DNA from: Paenibacillus sp. YN15
GTDB taxonomy: Bacteria > Bacillota > Bacilli > Paenibacillales > NBRC-103111
DNA length: 64,000 nt
Direction of reading: 5' to 3'
NCBI RefSeq assembly: GCF_003285005.1
Contig: NZ_QMFA01000014.1
Location: 62,001 to 126,000, forward strand
Numbering within the stretch: the stretch's first letter is position 1; each line of letters starts with the position of its first letter. The notes under the pieces are model-generated. The model was given only the letters and a program-made list of their open reading frames with translations. It did no database searches and was not told the DNA's origin. Shown one piece after another: positions 18,248-27,425 of the stretch. A program made the position numbers and the translations under genes.

Positions 18248-19858
18248 TTACTTCAGCTGGTCCTTATTCTGTTGATACCATTCATTTACCAGTTTATTTA
18301 CATTTTCTCCGCCAAGACGGTTCCATTCCTTGCGGGCTTCCTCCATTCCCGCTTTGGCGGACATGGCAGCGCCCCCTGTTACCACCTTGGCTTCAATCTG
18401 CTCGGCAATGGGATTGAAGGTGGCGATCAACTGGCTGAGCTCGGGCAGGTCGGGACTATAGGGGATATCCCGGCGGAACTTGTTCTTCATGGCAACCGTC
18501 AGAGAGTTGGCCTTCTCCTTGGCATACTCCTGGGACACCGCGTCGGAAGCCGCCATAACCGAGAACCATTCCGGCTTCAGCCCATACTGGCTCACCACTG
18601 CATACTCCCGGGCATAATACGCTTCCTTCCGGTACTTGTCGGCATCTATAGTTTGCGGCACGCCGTTCACCATTTTGTAATGAACATTTTCCTCCCCGTA
18701 TTTCAACGGCTTCCAGCCGCTGTCCAGCATCCAATCCAGGAACTTGACGGCCGCTTCAATCTTCTCCTCCTTCATCTTGCTGTTAAAGGCAACCACAATG
18801 TTGGGGATGGCGGATTGAAGCAGACCATTCTTGCCATATTTGGTGGTGAAGGGCTCCAAGGCCGTCATCTTGGCGTCGGGCAGATTTTTCTTCAGGTCCT
18901 TGAAGATATTCTCCATATCCCAGGAGCCCATGAAAATGCCCGCTTTGCCTGTGGTCCACAGCTGGGTGGCCCGCTGGGCATTCTTGTCCGTGATATATTC
19001 CTGATCAAGAAGGCCTTGGTCATACAATTGCTTCTGGAAATCCATGCTGTCCATATAACGGTCGCTGATTCTGCCGAATTCCAGCTTGCCGTCCTCCAGA
19101 TACCATTGGCCCCAGTGGGAGGCGAACAGATTGCGCATCACTGTAGGGCCGTTGGCGTTGAAGACAATCGGCACCGTGTCCGCCTTGCCGTTTCCGTCAG
19201 GGTCCTCCGTCTTGAACTTGCGGGCTACCTCCAGAAATTCCTCCGTGGTGGTCGGTGCTTTCAGGCCCAGCTTATCCAGCCAATCCTGCCTGATCCACAT
19301 GCCCGCATTGGCTACCGCCTCCTGTCCGCGCACACTGGAGAATGCGTACATTTTCCCGTTCACCATCAGATACGGCTTCAGCTCCGGATTTTCCTTCAAA
19401 TAGTTTTTGAAGGTGGTGCTGTACTTTTCAATGTACTGGTCGATGGGCTGAATGGCTCCCTGATTGGCCAACTGGGCAATGTAATTCCGGTCGTACTCCC
19501 AGATGAGATCGGGCGCCCCGCCGGAAGCGATCAGGGTATTCAGCTTGGTTTGGGCTTCATTCCGCGGAACAGGCACCCACTTGACGGTAGCCGGCCCATT
19601 CTCGTTGATCCACTTCGTCCAGCGGTTGTTCTCGTAATTGCCCTCGCTGGTATTCACCTCACCGCGGTCATACACGGAAATGCTGATTTCCTGCTTGGGC
19701 TTTGCTGTTGCCGGCGCCGTTTCCGCAGCGCCTGCAGAGGGCGCTCCGGTTGCGGCAGCCCCGTCCTGGTCTGTTCCGCAGGCGGCCAATGCCGATACGG
19801 ATAAACAGGCGGCCATAATTGCTGCTGCTGCTTTCACTGTTTTTGCCAATTGCTTCAT
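18248..19858 (-). CDS. Sugar ABC transporter solute-binding lipoprotein
   Basis: The 536-residue protein has a lipoprotein signal ending in LAAC with lipidation at Cys27, then a family-1 extracellular solute-binding fold (WIRQDWLDKLGLKAPTTTEEF is typical of LplA-like oligosaccharide binders). It should capture oligosaccharides released by the surface glycosidase and hand them to the two permeases encoded just upstream. ATG 19858 is chosen because it begins the signal peptide; an AAGGGG directly abuts it, which is an unusually short spacing. No ATPase gene is in the operon. Confidence 0.9.
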   Translation of the reverse strand: MKQLAKTVKAAAAIMAACLSVSALAACGTDQDGAAATGAPSAGAAETAPATAKPKQEISISVYDRGEVNTSEGNYENNRWTKWINENGPATVKWVPVPRNEAQTKLNTLIASGGAPDLIWEYDRNYIAQLANQGAIQPIDQYIEKYSTTFKNYLKENPELKPYLMVNGKMYAFSSVRGQEAVANAGMWIRQDWLDKLGLKAPTTTEEFLEVARKFKTEDPDGNGKADTVPIVFNANGPTVMRNLFASHWGQWYLEDGKLEFGRISDRYMDSMDFQKQLYDQGLLDQEYITDKNAQRATQLWTTGKAGIFMGSWDMENIFKDLKKNLPDAKMTALEPFTTKYGKNGLLQSAIPNIVVAFNSKMKEEKIEAAVKFLDWMLDSGWKPLKYGEENVHYKMVNGVPQTIDADKYRKEAYYAREYAVVSQYGLKPEWFSVMAASDAVSQEYAKEKANSLTVAMKNKFRRDIPYSPDLPELSQLIATFNPIAEQIEAKVVTGGAAMSAKAGMEEARKEWNRLGGENVNKLVNEWYQQNKDQLK

Positions 19859-19919
19859 CCCCTTATTATGGTAGTCTTGCTTATATATCAAAGGGAAAAT
19901 CCAAGTCTCCCTTATGATA

Positions 19920-20810
19920 TCAGCCCTTCACGGAACCAATCAACACACCCTTGACAAAATGCTTCTGCAAAAACGGATAGACGCACAGAATCGGCGTGAT
20001 GGCAATCACTACGGAGGCGGCCTTGATTCCCTCCGGCGTCAGCGTAATATTGGAAACCCCTTCGCCTCCGCCGTCCAGAAGGCTTTGGTCCACCTGCTTG
20101 ATCATTTGGTAGAGCTTCAGCATCAGAGTTTGCAGATTGGAGCTGGTGATGTACAGCATGACATTAAAGTAGGAGTTCCACCAGGCCACGGCATAGAACA
20201 AGGACAGGGCCGCCAGAATGGGCTTGCACAGCGGCAGAATAATCTGGGCCAGTATCCGCCAGTTGCCGGCACCGTCCATGGCCGCCGATTCCTCGATTTC
20301 CTCCGGAAGGCCCTCCATAAAGCTCTTCATGACGAACATGTTATAGGTGCTGATTAATCCCGGCAGCCACAAGGCCAGATAAGAATCCATCAGCCCCAGG
20401 GATTTGATCAGAATGAAATTGGGGATCATCCCCGATACGAAAATCATCGTAAAGGTAATAAACATCAATAGCTGTCCCCGCCCGATCAGCCGCTTGCGGG
20501 ACAAGGGATATGCCGCCAGCACGGTCATGATAATATTAAGCAGGGTGCCCACAAGAGTTACAATCACCGTATTTCCCATGGCATGGAAAAGCTGGCCGTC
20601 CTCAAACAATCTCTTGTAGGCTTCCGTATTGAATTCCACGGGCCAGACATATACCTCGCCGGCAGTAATGGCCCGGCTGCTGCTGAAGGATGCGGCAATC
20701 TCATACAGGAACGGATACAGTGTGACAAGGGAGAGCATTCCCAAAAGCAGAATGTTTAACGAATGTCCCGCAAGCGCAAACGGGGACATGCGGATATGAA
20801 TGCGTTTCAT
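19920..20810 (-). CDS. Carbohydrate ABC transporter permease (LplC/YtcP type)
   Basis: A 296-residue inner-membrane permease with six or so membrane segments. The EAA loop is visible as EEIEESAAMDGAGNWRIL, the contact site for the ATPase, and the C-terminus ends in the common PFLQKHFVKGVLIGSVKG. The start codon overlaps the end of the preceding permease gene, indicating coupling. ATG 20810 has AGGGGG 11 bases upstream; TTG 20819 is a less likely alternative. Confidence 0.9.
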   Translation of the reverse strand: MKRIHIRMSPFALAGHSLNILLLGMLSLVTLYPFLYEIAASFSSSRAITAGEVYVWPVEFNTEAYKRLFEDGQLFHAMGNTVIVTLVGTLLNIIMTVLAAYPLSRKRLIGRGQLLMFITFTMIFVSGMIPNFILIKSLGLMDSYLALWLPGLISTYNMFVMKSFMEGLPEEIEESAAMDGAGNWRILAQIILPLCKPILAALSLFYAVAWWNSYFNVMLYITSSNLQTLMLKLYQMIKQVDQSLLDGGGEGVSNITLTPEGIKAASVVIAITPILCVYPFLQKHFVKGVLIGSVKG

Positions 20811-20812
20811 GC

Positions 20813-21790
20813 TTACCAAAGCCCCCTTTCTCCGAATAGCCGGATAATCCGGTTGACGCTTACCACCAGAATGAGACTGATAAGCGATTGGAATAAGCCC
20901 AATGCGGTGGTATAGCTGTAATTCATGTTCTGCAGCCCTACCCGGTAGACATAAGTGCTGATCACATCCGCTACATCCAGCACCGAATCATTCTGCAGCG
21001 CCAGCGTTTGCTCCAGCCCCACATCCATCATGCTGCCCATACGCAGGATCAGCAGGATGGCAATGGTGCTTCTGATTCCCGGAAGGGTAATATGCCAGAT
21101 CTGGCGAAGCTTGCTGGCTCCGTCGATTTTGGCCGCTTCATACAATTGGGGGTCAATGGAGGCCATCGCCGCCAGGTACAGAATGGTTCCCCAGCCCGCC
21201 TCCCGCCAGATGGAGGAAACCGTATACGCAACAGGCCACCAAGCCGACTTGGCCATAAAATAGATGGGCTCCACGCCGAACACATTGGTGAGCAGCAGGT
21301 TGACAACACCTGTGCTGGGCGACAGAAGTGCAATCAGAATGCCTCCCAGCACTACCCACGAGATAAAATGGGGAATGTAGAGCAGATTTTGCACTAGCCG
21401 CTTGTATCCCTCAAGGCGCACCTCATTGAGCATAAGCGCCAGTACAATCGGCACCGGAAAGCCAAAGCCCAGACTGTACACATTAAGCAGCAGGGTATTG
21501 CGCAGCACTCTCCAGAAATCCACGCTTTCAAACAGCATCCTGAAATTTTTTAAGCCCACCCATTCACTGCCCAGCATCCCGTCGGCAAACCGGTAATTCT
21601 TGAAGGCAATGATTTCTCCGAACATGGGCGAATACTTGAACAGCAGATAAAACAGAATAACGGGAACCAGCATCATATATAAGGACTTGTCCCGCCTGAT
21701 CCCCTTCCACAGCCTGGATTGCCGCGCCGCAGCAGCGGATGGCCCCGCCTTGATGCTTTGGCTAGGGGATGCAGCCATTTGCTCCTCCAT
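20813..21790 (-). CDS. Carbohydrate ABC transporter permease (LplB/YtcQ-partner type)
   Basis: A permease of about 325 residues with a soluble N-terminus, six membrane segments and an EAA-type loop (PQLYEAAKIDGASKLRQIWH). KYSPMFGEIIAFKNYR near the first membrane segment is typical of LplB-type oligosaccharide permeases. The start is uncertain: ATG 21790 has AGGAG 11 bases upstream, ATG 21778 has GGAGG at five, and ATG 21811 is also in frame. It is the first gene of the five-gene minus-strand operon. Confidence 0.85.
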   Translation of the reverse strand: MEEQMAASPSQSIKAGPSAAAARQSRLWKGIRRDKSLYMMLVPVILFYLLFKYSPMFGEIIAFKNYRFADGMLGSEWVGLKNFRMLFESVDFWRVLRNTLLLNVYSLGFGFPVPIVLALMLNEVRLEGYKRLVQNLLYIPHFISWVVLGGILIALLSPSTGVVNLLLTNVFGVEPIYFMAKSAWWPVAYTVSSIWREAGWGTILYLAAMASIDPQLYEAAKIDGASKLRQIWHITLPGIRSTIAILLILRMGSMMDVGLEQTLALQNDSVLDVADVISTYVYRVGLQNMNYSYTTALGLFQSLISLILVVSVNRIIRLFGERGLW

Positions 21791-21983
21791 TTTCTCACCA
21801 TCTCCTGACATTCACATTTCTCTTTCACGCAGATTTATCGTAACGGACAACGAACGGCTTTGAACATAGTCCGCTTCTGTGATGGGACACATTTCTTGGA
21901 TTTTGCCGGCACACCATTCTTGCAGTAAAGGTCCTTTCTTGCAGTTCGGCCCAAAAAGAGCGGCTATGCAGGCCATTTACGGC

Positions 21984-22022
21984 AAAAAAAGCCTGCAACC
22001 GTTTCCCGGGCGGGAAACGGTC
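21984..22022 (-). terminator. Rho-independent terminator of the membrane AraC regulator gene
   Basis: ACCGTTTCC and GGGAAACGGT form a tight stem around a CGCCC loop, and a TTTTTTT run follows a few bases later on the minus strand. It separates the regulator gene from the importer operon that it probably controls. Confidence 0.75.
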
Positions 22023-22049
22023 ACAAGCTTCTGGAATCGCTATCGACGG

Positions 22050-24362
22050 TTAAGAACCGGAATCCTCCGCCACCGCCTGCTCTCTGAACTCCGTGGGGGT
22101 AAGCCCGGTATATTTCTTGAAGGTCCGGGTAAAGCTGCGGCTGTAGGTATAGCCGATGGCGTCGGAAATATCCGTAATGGTCATGGACTTGTTCTTGAGC
22201 AGCTCCTTGGCCGCCTCGATGCGGATTTTGATCAGATAATCGATGAAATTATCCTCCACCTGCTCCTTGAACAGCTTGCTGATATAGGTGGGGTGGAGAT
22301 CAAACTCCTCGGCAAGCCGGTCCAGAGACAGAGCGCTGTCCTTGTAATGATCCTGAATAAATTGGAGTATCCGGCCGATATGCTCATTTTTTCCCCGCTG
22401 GCTGCGCTTCTTCTCAATTCTCTCCGCAAGCCCCAACAGCACGGCCTCCACCTCCTGCTCTGTTTCACGCCAATTCTCGCACCGGCCGATCCGTTCGTAT
22501 AAGTTGCCGATCCCAACAAGCGTCTCCTGCATATCTATGCCGATGGCCTCCAGCGACTGGAGAGAGCGCATAATTAACTCAAAGGAGAACTGCCGGAGCA
22601 ATTCCGGAGCCAGATTGCGCCGCACCGCTTCCTGGAAGGTTTCCTGAATTCCGCTTTTGGCCCGTTCCATATCCCCCTGCTTCAAAGCCTCCACAATCCG
22701 GTCGATGGTTCTTGCGATCTGATAATAGTCCTGGTTGTCCGGCGTCTGCACATCCAGAATGGATATGACCCCATGGCTGCCGACGATCATCTTGTACCGG
22801 AGGGCCTGCTGCGACTCGGCGTAGGACAGGGGAACATCCTTCAGCTCCCGGTATCCCCTGCCTACACCGGCGATCACCGTCAATCCGATCTGCCGGCGCA
22901 TCACATGAAGAATTTGCTCCAGAAGCGCAATGGCCCGCAGGTGATTCTGCTCCTCGTCTCCCTCCGCGAAGCTGAACACAATGACTGCCCGGCCTCCTCC
23001 CAGATCAATGGCAGAGCCGGCGTTCTCCGTGTTGATGATCTCCTCGGCCACATTGCACAACGCATAGGTGTACAAGTTTTGGTCGCGGGGGCGAATTCCC
23101 TCCTCCTTGCCGATCTCCGCCGTACAAACCACATACCGCTCGGGAAACAGACGTATGCCTGTAAACTCCAGATGGGGTGCAATCACCCCATAGTCCGTCC
23201 GGTAGCCCGCCAGCACATCCATAATGGTCCGCCATTTCAGCATGGGCTTGGAATCCCGGAGCTGGCGCTCCAGATTCTCCCGGTCCACGAACATCTGGTC
23301 GAAGAAGCTCTCCAGATAGGAGACGCCTTGAGGTGCGGAGGCGGATAAGCCGGCCAATACCGGACGGCCGTTCCGGGACAGCTTGCCCAGCATCCGGTCA
23401 ATGGGACTGAAGGTGCGCCGGTTAACCAGGAACAGGATGATAAAAGCCGCCAAAAACAGCACAACGGCCAGCAAAATCAGCAGATTACGGGTCACTGTCA
23501 GGGGCTTGTACATTTGGCTTTCCGGCACAATGTTCACAATTCTCCATCCTGTATAGGCGGAGGTTTTGTAGGAAACCGTCTGCTTCACATTATCCACCAT
23601 GGCGCTGTACGACCCGCTTTCAGGGCCGCTTAGCACCTGCCGGATAAAGGGCTGCTCGCCCATTTTGCTGTAAAGCATGGAGGCATCGTCATGGGCGACA
23701 ACCTGACCTGTTTTGTCCAGAATAAACGTGTGCCCCGGCGATTCCTTTTCATAAATATCGTGGATCATCCGGTACAGCACATCCACATCAATATTGGCCG
23801 CCACCACGCCCTTCCGGTAGCCCGGCGCGCTGAGGGGAGGATAGGAGCGGATCAGGGTCACCACATCGCGGTTCACATACCCGTCCCAAATTTTGTGGGT
23901 GGTCAGCCACTGGAAATAATCCGGCATATCCAGATACTCGGTGATCCATCCGTTTTCGGATTGCTCCTTGGTGGTATACAATTTGTCCGTCAGGATGTTT
24001 CCGCTTACGTCGGAATAGGCAAATACGGAGGAGAACTGCAGATTATTGTTGAGAAACTTGGTCAATTTGGCGTTGAGTCCAAAGAAGTTGTCATTCTTTT
24101 GCGCCAGATCCTTATAGCTGTCATTCATGAAATATACAAATTCCAACTCGTTTGTTAATTGGAGCAAATTATTTTCCGTCTGCTGAAATGAAAGCTCGAT
24201 TTTTTGCTCAATCTGCTTCAGCAAGGCCATATTCGTTTCCTTCAGCTGATGCTCCAGCCCCCTGACCGTGCTTTTGTACGAAAAGAAAAATGCCAGGGAT
24301 ATGACCGCCAAAAGCAGGCTTCCGTAAATAAGCATAATCCTTCCGCTCACGCTGATTCTCAT
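22050..24362 (-). CDS. Membrane-tethered AraC family regulator with extracytoplasmic sensor domain
   Basis: A 770-residue one-component regulator. A membrane segment at residues 8-30, a Cache-like outer domain (about 35-305), a second membrane segment (about 308-330), a linker region, and a C-terminal AraC double helix-turn-helix (FDLHPTYISKLFKEQVEDNF, then IGYTYSRSFTRTFKKYTGLTP). No receiver domain or histidine kinase core is visible, so it appears to sense an extracellular cue and bind DNA from the membrane. ATG 24362 has GGAGG seven bases upstream. Its position ahead of, and in the same direction as, the importer operon suggests it controls that operon. Confidence 0.85.
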   Translation of the reverse strand: MRISVSGRIMLIYGSLLLAVISLAFFFSYKSTVRGLEHQLKETNMALLKQIEQKIELSFQQTENNLLQLTNELEFVYFMNDSYKDLAQKNDNFFGLNAKLTKFLNNNLQFSSVFAYSDVSGNILTDKLYTTKEQSENGWITEYLDMPDYFQWLTTHKIWDGYVNRDVVTLIRSYPPLSAPGYRKGVVAANIDVDVLYRMIHDIYEKESPGHTFILDKTGQVVAHDDASMLYSKMGEQPFIRQVLSGPESGSYSAMVDNVKQTVSYKTSAYTGWRIVNIVPESQMYKPLTVTRNLLILLAVVLFLAAFIILFLVNRRTFSPIDRMLGKLSRNGRPVLAGLSASAPQGVSYLESFFDQMFVDRENLERQLRDSKPMLKWRTIMDVLAGYRTDYGVIAPHLEFTGIRLFPERYVVCTAEIGKEEGIRPRDQNLYTYALCNVAEEIINTENAGSAIDLGGGRAVIVFSFAEGDEEQNHLRAIALLEQILHVMRRQIGLTVIAGVGRGYRELKDVPLSYAESQQALRYKMIVGSHGVISILDVQTPDNQDYYQIARTIDRIVEALKQGDMERAKSGIQETFQEAVRRNLAPELLRQFSFELIMRSLQSLEAIGIDMQETLVGIGNLYERIGRCENWRETEQEVEAVLLGLAERIEKKRSQRGKNEHIGRILQFIQDHYKDSALSLDRLAEEFDLHPTYISKLFKEQVEDNFIDYLIKIRIEAAKELLKNKSMTITDISDAIGYTYSRSFTRTFKKYTGLTPTEFREQAVAEDSGS

Positions 24363-24441
24363 TTTGCATCCTCCCGGTTTGCGATTCCTGTTTGTCTTAA
24401 CTATAGTGAAGCCCGCCGCTGTTTGCAATGATGAATCTTGA

Positions 24442-24491
24442 GCAAAAAGAAACCGCACAGCCAGCCCTCATGGGCCATCTGTGCGGCGGTT
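24442..24491 (-). terminator. Rho-independent terminator after lysC
   Basis: AACCGCCGCACAG and CTGTGCGGTT pair around a loop that itself contains GGCCC/GGGCT. TTCTTTTT follows on the minus strand. It lies 19 bp past the lysC stop. Confidence 0.85.
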
Positions 24492-24509
24492 AAGCGGCGC
24501 CGGGAAGCC

Positions 24510-25763
24510 TTATCTGCGCTCCTGGGGTCCGCCTACGGAAACGGTGGTGTCGGTATCCAGACCGTATGCGGTATGCAAGGTCTGAATCACTTCGTTCAAC
24601 CTGCTGTTGGGGATGACGCAGCTCACCTTGATCTCGGAGGTGCTCACCATGTTGATGCTGATGCCAAGCTCGGAGATGGCTTCGAACATTTTGGCGGCTA
24701 CGCCCGGATTGCTGACCATGCCTGCGCCGACGATGGAAACCTTGACCAATCCGGTTTCGGAGGTGGTTTCGCGGAAGCCGACGGTTTCCTTGATGGAGGC
24801 AATGATGCCCATGGCCTTCTCCAGGTCGCCGCTGCCTACGGTAAAGGAGAAATCCGCCGCGTCCTGAACGCCGCTTTGGACGATAATATCCACATCAACT
24901 TGGCTCTTGGCCAGCGCCGTAAACACCTTGGCCAGCTGTCCCGGACGCTCCGGCACTCCCAGGATGCTGATGCGCGCCACATTCTTGTCATATGCAATAC
25001 CGCTGACTACGATTCCCTGCTCCATTGCGGCTTCCTCCTTCACAAGCGTACCTTCGTTATGGGTAAAGCTGGAACGCACCACCAGGCGCACCTGGTTCAG
25101 CTTGGCGCACTCTACGGCGCGGGGATGCAGCACCGCAGCGCCCAGATTGGCCAGCTCCAGCATTTCGTCATAGGAAATCTCGTTTAGCTTCCGGGCGCAC
25201 TTCACAATCCGCGGGTCGGTGGAATACACACCCTCCACATCGGTGTAAATTTCGCACAGGTCGGCTTTGATGGCCGCGGCAACGGCAACAGCGGTGGTAT
25301 CCGAGCCGCCTCTGCCCAAGGTGGTGATTTCGCCTTGCTCGGTCATCCCCTGGAAGCCGGCGACGATAACGATGCAGTCATTCTCCAGCGCTTCCTGCAC
25401 CCGCTTGGGCTCAATACGGCTGATGCGGGCCTTGCCGTGGACCGCCTCGGTATAAATTCCGGTCTGCCAGCCGGTGTAAGAGCGGGCCTCTTCGCCCAGG
25501 CTCTGAATGGCCATGGACAACAGCGCCACCGATACCTGCTCGCCGGTGGTCAGGAGCATATCCATCTCCCTCGACGGCGGAGCGCCTTCGCAAATTTGCT
25601 TGGAGAGGTCAATCAGATCATCCGTGGTATCGCCCATGGCGGACACCACCACCAGACAACGGTTCCCCTCCCGCTTCCTGTCCACGATCCGCTGGGCCAC
25701 ACGCCGCATGCGCTCGGGGGTTCCGACGGAGCTTCCGCCGAACTTCATCACAATTACCGACAA
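24510..25763 (-). CDS. lysC: Aspartate kinase, LysC type
   Basis: A 417-residue enzyme that phosphorylates aspartate, the first step toward lysine, diaminopimelate, methionine and threonine. MKFGGSSVG at the start, TTLGRGGSDTTAVA, and GVYSTDPR are kinase signatures, and two ACT regulatory domains follow (the second begins near VKVSIVGAGMVSNPGVA). The sequence tracks Bacillus subtilis LysC closely. TTG 25763 is the preferred start with AAGGAG eight bases upstream. B. subtilis lysC is under a lysine riboswitch; I see no such element in the roughly 300 bp upstream here, which instead holds a hairpin repeat and the terminator of the next gene. Confidence 0.93.
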   Translation of the reverse strand: MSVIVMKFGGSSVGTPERMRRVAQRIVDRKREGNRCLVVVSAMGDTTDDLIDLSKQICEGAPPSREMDMLLTTGEQVSVALLSMAIQSLGEEARSYTGWQTGIYTEAVHGKARISRIEPKRVQEALENDCIVIVAGFQGMTEQGEITTLGRGGSDTTAVAVAAAIKADLCEIYTDVEGVYSTDPRIVKCARKLNEISYDEMLELANLGAAVLHPRAVECAKLNQVRLVVRSSFTHNEGTLVKEEAAMEQGIVVSGIAYDKNVARISILGVPERPGQLAKVFTALAKSQVDVDIIVQSGVQDAADFSFTVGSGDLEKAMGIIASIKETVGFRETTSETGLVKVSIVGAGMVSNPGVAAKMFEAISELGISINMVSTSEIKVSCVIPNSRLNEVIQTLHTAYGLDTDTTVSVGGPQERR

Positions 25764-25930
25764 CGTCAACACTCCTTACCGTAGCGTAACTAACCTTTGC
25801 AAAAATGTTTTTCCTATTATATCACCAAAACCCGACATTGAATATGTCTGTTGCAAAAATATCCCTTGTCTCTGAATGAGAAAAACTCCCATCGGAGTAT
25901 CTCGAAGATAAGCGACCGCGTTTAGCGGAA

Positions 25931-26008
25931 GTTTTTATCGCCAATCAGAATGTTTATCTTACGCGCTTTAGCGCTGTAAAGAACTTAAACATTCTGATGT
26001 GGTAAAAG
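25931..26008. repeat. ~78-bp hairpin repeat, copy 1
   Basis: ATCAGAATGTTTA (25944-25956) and TAAACATTCTGAT (25986-25998) form a 13-bp stem around a loop containing GCGCTTTAGCGC. Flanking GTTTTTATC and GGTAAAAG extend the symmetry. A related sequence with the same order of blocks lies at 54286-54363. Confidence 0.65.
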
Positions 26009-26048
26009 AAACCAGCCGGGCAAGGGAGCTCCCCCCGTCCGGCCGGTT
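26004..26048 (-). terminator. Terminator after Rpn-family nuclease gene
   Basis: On the minus strand AACCGGCCGG and CCCGGCTGGTT enclose GGGGG/CCC pairing, followed by TTCTTTT. It begins about 30 bp past the stop at 26077. Confidence 0.7.
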
Positions 26049-26076
26049 CCTAAAAACATCAGATCGTCACAGGTTC

Positions 26077-27165
26077 TCACTTTGCAGTGGCTTTTCTTTC
26101 TTCTTGCAGTTGTGACACTTGTTCCAGAGAAAGACCGGTGACATCCGAAATTTCCGGAAGCGTCATGATTCCGCGATGCAGCAGCTTGGTTGCGACTTCC
26201 ACCTTGCCTTCCACCTTGCCTTCCAGCTTCCCTTCCGCCTTTCCCTCTGCCCAGCCTTCCCGGCGGGCCTGACGCTTCATCTTAGGATCAATCCACGGCT
26301 TCAACATATCCCGAACCTCCCTGTCCAGTTGTTCATACAGGCCGTATGCCTGATACAAGTGCCCTCCCAGCTCCTGCATCACATGCAGCAGCTGCTCCAA
26401 ATCCCCCGCCTCAATCTCTTGCTCCTCATGCAGCAGCCTCAGCTGCTCCAGGGTCTGGCCCATGGTTTCCTTCAAGCCCTGAAACGCCGCCGCGATTCGC
26501 CGCTCTTTTTCCTTCCGCGGCAGTCGGCTTCGCTCCAACGCTTGCAGTTGCTTGCGCCAGCGGAACACCTGCAGCGGCAGCAGCGCATAGAGCTGCCGAC
26601 GAGCCAGTTCATCCGGCGGCAGCAACCAGTACCGCAGAGTAGGGACTCGGTAGTGCATGGATTGCCCGTCCGGGAACACCAGCCGCAGCTCCACCATGTC
26701 TCCAACGAAGGAATGCTCCTCCAGATAGATGACCAGCTGCCGGGGAAACACCAGCGTCAACACCTGCTTCTGCTCCGCTTCCGTCTGCTCCCGGGCGTCC
26801 GACTCCAGTTCTCGTTCGTCCGTCTCCGCCAGACCTTTGCCTGACCCCAGCGCCCGGCTGAAGCCGTATTGGAACATGCGCACCGCCATGGTGGAATCCG
26901 GCAGGGTTTGAAACTCCACATGATACTCCTGGCCAGCAGCGAGCGTTCGCACCGTCACCAGAAAATCTGCCTCTAGCTGGCTCAAGACAGGGCTGACGAG
27001 CTTCGCGTCTTCATAAACCAGCTTCACGTCAGCGGGATCGAAGGCTTCATCAAACAATCCATTGATCAGCCGCACCACCGTCTTATGGGACAGGCGGAAC
27101 AGCAGGCGCATCATGCGGTCAAGCCGCACCTGCCGCCGGGGTTTCTTTCGTTTCCGGGGTGTCAT
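26077..27165 (-). CDS. Rpn family (PD-(D/E)XK) recombination-promoting nuclease / putative transposase
   Basis: A 362-residue protein with a basic N-terminus and a PD-(D/E)XK-like nuclease core; ADFLVTV followed by YHVEFQT supplies the Asp and Glu-x-Gln pattern. The C-terminal half is helical and ends in the GWAEGKAEGKLEGKVEGK repeat and an ISDVTGLSLEQV motif, typical of the Rpn family. In E. coli such proteins are DNases that raise recombination; here the role is unknown. It lies between lysC and efp, where in Bacillus subtilis the spoIIIA operon follows efp, so it may be a mobile or recently acquired gene. Its base composition is similar to its neighbours. Confidence 0.8.
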   Translation of the reverse strand: MTPRKRKKPRRQVRLDRMMRLLFRLSHKTVVRLINGLFDEAFDPADVKLVYEDAKLVSPVLSQLEADFLVTVRTLAAGQEYHVEFQTLPDSTMAVRMFQYGFSRALGSGKGLAETDERELESDAREQTEAEQKQVLTLVFPRQLVIYLEEHSFVGDMVELRLVFPDGQSMHYRVPTLRYWLLPPDELARRQLYALLPLQVFRWRKQLQALERSRLPRKEKERRIAAAFQGLKETMGQTLEQLRLLHEEQEIEAGDLEQLLHVMQELGGHLYQAYGLYEQLDREVRDMLKPWIDPKMKRQARREGWAEGKAEGKLEGKVEGKVEVATKLLHRGIMTLPEISDVTGLSLEQVSQLQEERKATAK

Positions 27166-27231
27166 GACCTTCGGTTACCTCCAGTATATCATACTGTCCG
27201 GCGCGCTTGCTCCTACAAGAGTCAGAAAAAC

Positions 27232-27271
27232 AAAAACGCCGACTGCCCCCTTGCAAGGAGGTCAGCCGGCG
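27232..27271 (-). terminator. Terminator downstream of efp
   Basis: On the minus strand CGCCGGCTGACCTCC pairs with GGGGGCAGTCGGCG across a short loop, followed by TTTTTG. It lies between efp and the Rpn gene, so the two are separate units. Confidence 0.75.
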
Positions 27272-27425
27272 CGTGCTTCGCATCCGGACGAATATAGAAT
27301 GATAGGGTCACTTTACCACAGAATGGCGCAGCTGTCGAGATCATCATCGCCGTCTGCCATATCTGAAGGCACCCGCTTCGCTAAATCTTGATGGCTGTCA
27401 ATATCTCCAGATCGCCAGGCGGTTC

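Noticed and set aside
17822-19804. A 660-codon plus-strand frame across the solute-binding and oxidoreductase genes
   Set aside because: It is a shadow of two well-supported minus-strand genes and has no credible protein features.
25764-26076. Possible lysine riboswitch upstream of lysC
   Set aside because: Expected because Bacillus subtilis lysC has one, but none of the conserved L-box blocks could be found; the region holds a hairpin repeat and a terminator.
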